From contig BSBK01006740.1 of assembly GCA_027943335.1 (NCBI GenBank), positions 151,501-215,500 on the forward strand: a DNA stretch of 64,000 bases, read 5' to 3'. The notes below the pieces were generated by a model. The model did not search any database. It had not been told where the DNA came from and was given only the letters and a program-made list of their open reading frames with translations. A program made the translations under genes and the position numbers. Positions 57,627-64,000 of this stretch are shown in pieces (positions within the stretch are counted from its first letter, which is position 1; each line of letters opens with the position of its first letter). This DNA is from Chamaecyparis obtusa (taxonomy: Eukaryota > Streptophyta > Pinopsida > Cupressales > Cupressaceae).

Positions 57627-59637
57627 TCAAGACCCCCCAAGAACTACATACATCATGTCTATACAAAGAATTATCCCCCCATAAGAAGGATAGTTGGAGA
57701 CAAGATATCCCCCCCATAATGAAGAAGCTCCCATGTTGATGAAGAGTACCTGCAAACAATAGATAAGCCAATGCTTACAAGAAACATGTCTCCCCTTAGG
57801 AAGAAATAGATACATCAAATGATGAAGAAGCCAATCCATGTGCAAATGGAAGGAGGAAGAAGATGAAGGTCTTTGTGCATGAATCTTTGAAGACTGAATA
57901 GGTCTTTCTAAGCTCAAAGAATCTATCACCTCATGTGACAAATCAAGTGAAGAAAGAGAAGAATCAAGAGTGCCAATCTCCAAAGAAGGTGAAGAAGTAT
58001 CCCCAATTGTCATGTTGTCATCAAAGGAAAGAGAAACCCCCTCATGTATGTCTCCCAAATCTGCATCATGAGAATCATCAAATGCTGAAGAGGCATCACA
58101 TTCTACAAGATCTGAAACACAATGATCATCCTGCTGAATAGTAGAGCCCATGTCTGAAGAAGCAGGAGGTGGAGGACTAGGAAGCTCAACGCTTGTCTCA
58201 ACAACAAAATGATTCAAGTTCCCAAAGTTCTCCTCATATACATAATTATCCCTTGGAAAGGGGATGTGTACATCATGAATATCATCATCATCAACAACAA
58301 CATCTGAAAAAAAATACAAGCATGATGTATGATCAATACCTCCCATAGTTATGACATCTCTAGTCTCCATGTCCCTAATGTAGACAAAATCAGGAGTGAA
58401 CTCAACAATTTTACCTTGTGCCCCATGTGTAATTTGGTAAATAGAAAGGAGATTAGTGGTCAAGGATGGTACACAAAGAACATCATTAAATGTCCCATCT
58501 CCCATAGGAATAGAACATTTCCCACAAACTCTCATGAATGTGTTGTTACCCATCAAAATATTAGAAGAATTACAAGGCTCGATAGAAGAAAACATATCCA
58601 TAGAAGATGTCATATGATGTGATGCACCTGAATCAAAAAGTCATTTACCTTGCTCAGGATGTGTGGAAGCTAAAAGTGCTTGTCCTTTACCTTTATCTTT
58701 GGATGATGATGGATATGTAGAAGCTGCCAAATGTGTAGAAGGAGTAGACACTAATGAGGGAAACTTAATATTGTGCTTCTGAATAATGTGAGTTATCTCA
58801 TCAATCTTCTTTTGAAAACACTTATGATCATCATGTCCTAGCTTTTTACAATAAGCACATTTATCCCTCTTTCTTCTAATGATTTCTCTCTTAAAGAGAA
58901 CTTGGATTCAGTAGTATTGTGTGAAGGAGATTCATTACCTTTGTCATGAGGCTTAGGATCCTTATGTTGTTTCTTTCCTTTTCCATTAGAAGTCTTTGAT
59001 TTGGACTCACTTGCAATCAATGCATGATGTGTGGAAGGATTCAATTGACCCGTGTGTGCCAACTTTTCTTGTTCCCTTGTGAGTTGAGCTGCAAATTCAT
59101 CAAGAGAAGACAATTTGTATGCACTACCAAGAGCAGCCATAGTAACATAGAACGTAGAAACAAAGATAGAATAATCAAGACCTACCTCAAGGAAAGAATA
59201 GAAAAGATCAATTGTTCATTCCCTTTAACAATGCCACAAGTAGAAAGCTCCAATCCAATAGAATTGAAATTAGAGAAAAAGTCTTGAATTTTGTCAAAAT
59301 CACTAGAATTTAGACCTATGAGCTCATTCTCTAATCTAAATTTTCTCATTCTATCAGGTTTACCAAAGATTCCTTCCAATATGACCCAAGCATCATGAGG
59401 ATGTGTGCAAGATGCAATATGAAAGTGCAAATCGCAAGAGATGGATGATCTAAGAGAACCAAGTGTTTTATCCATTTGATCAAACCATTTTCGCATTTCT
59501 ACAACACCTATTTGAGGTTCTTGATCATGCTCAAGAGTCATTCTAATCAATCCAATACTCAACAAATGATCACTCAAAGATACTTTTCATTCATGGTAGT
59601 TATATGGAGTGAGGATTTTGACCTTTGAACTATCCAT
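57627..59637 (-). pseudogene. gag: E6 Gag, protease and acidic C-terminal module
   Basis: ATG 59637 begins a Gag start (MDSSKVKILTPYNYHE) in which a Trp codon is now TGA. The UBN2 core continues to about 59182, then a frameshift. A zinc knuckle CAYCKKLGHDDHKC lies at 58818-58859 and the copia protease motif LFDSGASHHMT near 58610-58645, followed by a GAG-pre-integrase-like stretch. Integrase and RT are absent. Instead the frame runs into an acidic Ser-rich segment (GDTSSPSLEIG) and a hydrophobic tail to 57627. The same module occurs in E5 (61572-62250). The open part is 57627-58613 (328 codons). Confidence 0.82.
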
Positions 59638-61103
59638 AATACAACTAAATAATGACTGATAACTACTGATAACTCCTTCAAATGACTGATGCAGATCAGA
59701 AAACTAAAATCCAAGGATTAACCAAGTGCAATTATAGCCCCAAAATGACGTATTTCTAAAAGTGATATCTCCACCCCAAATCACTGAAATTTGATTGCAA
59801 ATCTGGAAAGTAGACGAAAAATCATGCACTTGCAAAAAAAAATCACCTCAAAATGTTATCGTATGTGCTCAAACAAAGCCTTGGAAGTTGCAGAAATCAA
59901 GAACAGTCAAGTAAATCTACAATTTTTGATAAATATGGCTACCAGATTGCAAAAATAATACCACCACTGGATTCTTCAGCAAATTCTACCCAAAATCAAA
60001 AAAACAAATCTCAAAAAAAGGAGCAAAAATGAGCAAGATATGGCCCTTTGAAGTTGGACTGCAAAATCAAAAACTCTAATGGTGAAGGCTGAGAAAATCA
60101 AACCCTTGCTACCATCAGCAAAACACTATGTTAAATTTGAAGGTTGTATGGACATCACCAAAATGCCCAATTTGGCCTATTTTGACGGTTGGACGGCCAT
60201 CAAATTTAAGCATGTATGATGGTGACATGGCAAAAAGGTAGCCAATGCTGATGTGGGATGCTGACACGGTGTTTCCATACATTGATGTCACAAATCGTAC
60301 ACTGACGTCAGCGGCGTTGATGAGGCAGGGCTGACGTGGCCTCCTGCCACGTGTCACAGCCTAATTGGCTTTGTAGGTGGTTGGGGTGGCAGCCTATGGG
60401 CGGTTGCGTGGCATTGATTGTGCAGTCGCGTGGCTACGGATGGGGCTACTGCATGGCACTGTTAGACTGCGTCGTTGGGGCTAGGCGGTGAAAACTACCA
60501 CTCGAGCAACGATGTGTTCTAAGCGGAGAGCAGTGACTTGGAGGAGCTAGGGATGTTTATCCTACATTCCTTGTGGGGTTGTTTCAAGGCTCTTTTTATA
60601 TGTTAGGCCTCGCATAGAAAATAAAGAGATGAGCACGGAGCCCTTCATAGGTTCGGTCTCTTCTGTTGAGATCTATGGTCCCGAGCTCAGATGACTTTAG
60701 CAGGTTGTCAATAATGGCAACAACGTTGGTGATGTAATCCGAACTCTTGTCAGATGATGTGGACAAAGAAATAAATAGGATCATACCTTGCCAAAACAAA
60801 TTTTTGCAAGAAAATAATTCTGTGAAAAATTCAAAATTAGAAAAAAAAAAAATCAAAATCATACCGCAAAGGTGCAAATCAGGTCGTACGACTCGATTTG
60901 CAAAAAAAATTGTCTTGATTTGGACTTTCGCCGAATATGGGCGAGTTTATAGTTGATTTTAACCGAAATAGCCTCTCGAACGCAATGGTGAGGTCAAATC
61001 TACCCCAAGACGCTTCTACAACACGCTGGTTTTCAGATCTGAGATTTGGACTTTCAACGCTTACACCAAAATCTCTCCAAATAGGCTAATCAAAACACTC
61101 CAA
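59638..61103 (-). other. E6 leader, non-coding, with an ACGT-core cluster
   Basis: Between primer site and gag start. A GC-rich island (about 60290-60560) holds TGACGTCA (60303-60310), TGACGTGGC (60332-60340) and GCCACGTGTC (60346-60355), which are bZIP-type cores. No coding evidence is visible; short frames at 60115-60357 and 60596-60877 have no domain. Confidence 0.5.
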
Positions 61104-61117
61104 TGGCTCTGATACCA
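61104..61117 (-). other. E6 primer-binding site
   Basis: On the minus strand TGGTATCAGAGCCA follows the 5' LTR directly; standard copia type. Confidence 0.92.
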
Positions 61118-61566
61118 TGTAAGAATTTGCAAATAACAAAGATTGAACCAAGGATCTAGAGGTTAAAGAAAATCACAAGAGAGATGATATGAATGCAATG
61201 ATTAATATTGAATTGATCCAATGAATTCACCTTACATGATTTACATAACAGGCCTCCTTATATAGGAAAGGCGATAAGAGAGAATGATAAGGAGCTGATA
61301 AGCTATCACCTATGCTAGGTGTAATTACATGTCCACCAAATATGGATCATCCTCCATTATGCAATGAAGTATATGCAATAGGATTAGGATGATAATGTGA
61401 TAAGAGCACTAAAGGTGGATCTCACACCAAAATTAAAAATTTTCCCACACTGTATGCTTAAATGAGGTGCAAACTCCTAGGTGTATCAATGACAAACTAT
61501 TATGCAATGCATTATCCTAAGTAAGATTAAGTTAAGTGTAATTAGGAATATTTAATTACACCAACA
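61118..61566 (-). mobile_element. E6 5' LTR
   Basis: 449 bp, collinear with 56967-57415. Ends (plus strand) TGTAAGAATTTGC and TTACACCAACA. Confidence 0.9.
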
Positions 61567-61571
61567 CATAC

Positions 61572-62093
61572 CATCCATTCTACTGCAAAATCAAATATAT
61601 TTATTGCCCACACATAGTTTGGACCATTTTTTGGGAGCATTTTGGAGATCCACATGTTCCACCATTCTCAAATGAACCTATTGTAGATTGTCTCCTTCCA
61701 CTTGATGATGCAAATAACATTTCTTATGATGATAATAAATTAGATGAAATTGAATATAATGCATATATTGAGAGTAAGGATGATCCAATGACTCCACCTG
61801 CGGTTCCTACTTCTCCGAATGAGATCACACATTCATCTCTTGTTGGTGATTCCAATGAGTCATTACAAGAGATATCTATTTGTCTTCTTAATTGGGATTC
61901 CTATTTTCCAGATATTGGTTCATTGTTTGTGGAGACTCGCATTTTAGATTTGAGAGACATATTTGAGGAAGTTTCTCTTCTCTTTGATGATAGTTTCATC
62001 ACAGTTGGAGTTGGAGATACTTCTTCACCTTCTTTGGAGATTGGTATTCTTGAATCTTCTCCTTCACTTGGTTTGTCGCATTTCATGGTTTAG
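61572..62093 (+). pseudogene. E5 acidic C-terminal module
   Basis: A frame open from the E6 junction to TAG at 62091, without its own natural start. Asp/Glu/Ser-rich, with GDTSSPSLEIG and PSLGLSHF matching the module at the end of the E6 protein. A further recognisable stretch in broken frames (SYGGIISCIYMMYVVLGG) extends to about 62460. I know no domain for it. In copia elements acidic Ser/Pro-rich sequence usually links integrase and RT, so this may be such a linker left after deletion. Confidence 0.55.
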
Positions 62094-62658
62094 TTTGATG
62101 ATGTGATGAATTCCTTGAGCTTGGAGATACCTATCAAGTCTTCAAATATGCATATTTGGAGACCTTCCTCCTTTCATTTGGATATGAATTGGTTTGCGGC
62201 AACATCATCATACTTCATATAGATTCCACTTCCTAGTTCCTATCCAAAATGGGAAGCGTTCCAACATTTTTACTTGGTCTATCTTCTTCCCCAAGGGAGA
62301 AATGTTGTTTATAGGCTTTGGACTATATTTTGTCTTCAAACACTCACCATTTTTGCAAGAGATTCTTCATTATGGGTCGGCTATCTTGTCTCCTTATTTC
62401 CTTCCTATGGGGGGATAATTTCGTGTATATACATGATGTATGTAGTCCTTGGAGGGCCTTGAGTCCTCCATGCATCCATGCATCTTGTGTGTCTTCATCT
62501 CTCTTTTTATGAGAGTTTTTCCCATGAGGTTTTATGTCTCTGCTTTATGAGATATTGCATTTCATATTGTACCTGGGTACGTAGCATGGCCTAGTAGTCG
62601 AAACTCATACTGCATTGTGATTTTAAGTGCATTTCCCTAAGTTTCACTCAAGGGGGGG
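62094..62658 (+). other. E5 3' region and polypurine tract
   Basis: Broken continuation of the module shared with E6 (to about 62460), then non-coding sequence ending in AAGGGGGGG (62650-62658). Confidence 0.6.
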
Positions 62659-62892
62659 TGTGGTGTAATTAAAAATTCAATTGTTACACTTTACTTAAAC
62701 TTACTTAGGATAATACATTGCATAGTAGTTTACATATGAGACACCTAGGAGTTTGCACCTATATTAAGTGCATGGTGTATGAGAATTCCACTTTAGGTGG
62801 TGATAGTTATTATCACATTCCACTTAATGTGTGAGATCCACTTTTAGTGCACATATCACATTATCATTCTCATCATATGGCACATATTTCGT
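62659..62892 (+). mobile_element. E5 3' LTR, truncated
   Basis: Starts TGTGGTGTAATTAAAAAT. It matches the 5' LTR through GATCCACTTTTAGTGCACATATCACATT, shown here only to locate the empty MITE site near 62847-62849. Homology ends at about 62892. Confidence 0.75.
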
Positions 62893-63418
62893 TGTGTGGT
62901 TTCTCATTCAAATGTTATGATATCATCTCTTTTCACATTTAATCATCATTAAAAGCATCATAATAACAAGCTCATTTAATTATATGCTTATAGATAACAT
63001 TCCACTTCACTAATGAGCATATATAAATCCTTGAAATATATCAATAACTAAACAAGATCAACAAGATAATAACTCATCAAATCAGCATAACATCCTCAAT
63101 GTATCATCATGAAACCACATCAAGTAATATAACCAAAATACCCTCATAACATAATCCAGACATCATCATATAACATTAGGTCACATCATTGTAGAGTCAT
63201 ATGCATATATGATCATTAATGAAATCACAAGTATAAATTATTATCCACGTCAACGGTGATATCTACATGATCAAAAATTATATAACTATAACTATGTGCA
63301 TCACACGAATGGCAATAATAATAATAATAATACACAAATTGTTACATAATAACATTAAAAAAAAGTCTATCTCATATCAAAATGAAGCAATGACAAAAGC
63401 CAAATACAAGAAACAATA
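62893..63418 (-). mobile_element. Probable 3' end or LTR of a Ty3/gypsy element
   Basis: Begins TGTGTGGTTTCTC where E5 LTR homology ends and lies downstream (minus strand) of gypsy pol. No repeat partner is in the window, so the LTR boundaries are unproven. Includes an (AAT)n run at 63314-63331. Confidence 0.4.
63314..63331. repeat. (AAT)n microsatellite
   Basis: Six uninterrupted AAT units. Confidence 0.85.
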
Positions 63419-64000
63419 CATCATTCCCCTTAGGCCTAGGCTTACTCTTGGAAACCTACAAAAGATAGGGCTACAACTCTGCCAACCGTGAAGCATCCTC
63501 CCAAGTAGTTGAAGTCTTATCGATCGAGTCTTATTGGACTACTTTATGTCTTAACCCTTGAGAGTCAACTTCCGTTGTTGAAGAATGCATATGGGCTCCA
63601 AAGAAAGTTGTTTTTACTCTACCTACAAGGCACCCAAATCAAATACATCGGTCACTCCATGAATATATTGTCTAAGTACATAAACATGAAACATATCATG
63701 GATGTGAGATAGGCTAAGTGGCAATGCTAGACAGCAAGCAGTAAGACGGATCATCTCCATAATTTCAAAAGGTGTAACAAAATGTGGTGCTAACTTCAAA
63801 GTTTTCCCATAACACATGGGGCTCTTTTGTGGTGCTAATCAGGATTGCCCCCACCTCCTCCAATGATGCATTAGTGCAAACCATAATCTTTCATGCGGGA
63901 TCAAGCACTGCCAAGATAGGTGCACCAGTCAATTGTTCCTTAAGAGCCTAAGAAATTGCCACACAATTCTGACCACACAAACTTCTTCCCTTTCATCTGA
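63419..64000 (-). pseudogene. pol: Ty3/gypsy pol remnant: RNase H fused by deletion to integrase C-terminus
   Basis: From the right edge: an RT/RNase H junction block (ALKEQLTGAPILAVLDP, then VCTNASLEEVGAIL, where TDAS is usual, so the catalytic Asp is Asn). It switches near 63820 to an integrase C-terminal and chromodomain-like block (LAPHFVTPFEIMEMI; SHIHDMFHVYVLRQY; TWEDASRL). RNase H end and integrase core are missing between these. Stops include a TAG at an expected Gln. It runs off the window. The order RT-RNase H-integrase identifies Ty3/gypsy. Confidence 0.8.

Larger units (their letters stand above)
56967..61566 (-). mobile_element. Non-autonomous copia element E6 (4.6 kb, minus strand)
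   Basis: LTRs of 449 bp each (56967-57415 and 61118-61566), TSD CATAC at 56962-56966 and 61567-61571, primer site 61104-61117 and polypurine tract 57416-57423. It encodes Gag and protease but no integrase, RT or RNase H. Equal-length, similar LTRs indicate a fairly recent insertion into E5. Confidence 0.88.
53808..62892 (+). mobile_element. copia-like element E5, containing a MITE and nested element E6
   Basis: 5' LTR at about 53808-55123 (with a MITE inside), long leader, a gag N-terminal fragment (56747-56961), nested E6 (56967-61566), an acidic protein (61572-62093), polypurine tract AAGGGGGGG (62650-62658) and a 3' LTR that is cut at about 62892 by a gypsy element. Its LTR is closely related to that of E6 (TGTAATTAAATATT...TTAGGATAATGCATTGC), so a family member has jumped into another. 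No integrase or RT is present. Confidence 0.75.

Overview
The window reads as nuclear DNA from a seed plant with a very large, repeat-filled genome. A gymnosperm is my best guess, but nothing here proves it. I find no host gene, rRNA, tRNA or CRISPR array. Almost every base that can be assigned belongs to a transposable element, and most elements are nested inside others. The evidence is Ty1/copia gag-pol remnants, plant-type LINEs (DUF4283 ORF1; endonuclease, RT and RNase H in ORF2), LTRs ending in TG...CA, tRNA primer sites of the TGGTATCAGAGC type, polypurine tracts, and target-site duplications (TSDs) that can be matched by eye.

Layout. 1-1822: a minus-strand LTR element running off the left edge (leader, primer site, LTR 837-1822). 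1870-3204: eight dispersed 46-48 bp hairpins, in what may be the U3 of a large decayed LTR (to about 4440). 5868-6780 and 30279-36040: an old element, E0, ordered internal-LTR-internal-LTR. Its middle LTR is split by copia element E1 (6781-30278, TSD GTTTTC). E1 in turn carries a solo LTR (7258-7709), a 7.8 kb minus-strand LINE (9822-17616) and non-autonomous LTR element E2 (21845-29348, TSD TTTAA). 36041 to about 52430: a second, plus-strand LINE split by copia element E3 (37328-48100, TSD CAAGG). E3 itself carries a foldback insertion, a minus-strand solo LTR (42613-44115, TSD TCATG) and an ORF1-only LINE (45743-47562). 53808-62892: copia-like element E5, carrying an 822 bp Harbinger-type MITE and a nested minus-strand relative, E6 (56967-61566, TSD CATAC). 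From 62893 to the right edge: a minus-strand Ty3/gypsy remnant.

Most interesting: (1) the LINE at 9822-17616 has ORF1, ORF2 and a third, about 720-codon ORF3. Its ORF1 and ORF2 are interrupted by 26 in-frame stops that are all TAG or TAA, mostly where glutamine is expected, with no indel that I could detect and with TGA as the natural terminator. (2) E2 has no pol. It encodes a coiled-coil protein with five zinc knuckles and a roughly 1,000-codon second protein, and that second protein is laid out like the LINE ORF3. (3) An ORF1-only, HAL1-like LINE shares its 3' terminus with the three-ORF LINE. (4) The hairpin family at 1870-3204 keeps its pairing while stem-tip sequence changes.

How the parts work together: nothing suggests a host pathway. 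The relationships are parasitic. E2, E5, E6 and the ORF1-only LINE lack their own polymerase, so they would need enzymes from intact relatives. Every coding region except the E2 gag-like gene (23131-24324) is visibly broken.
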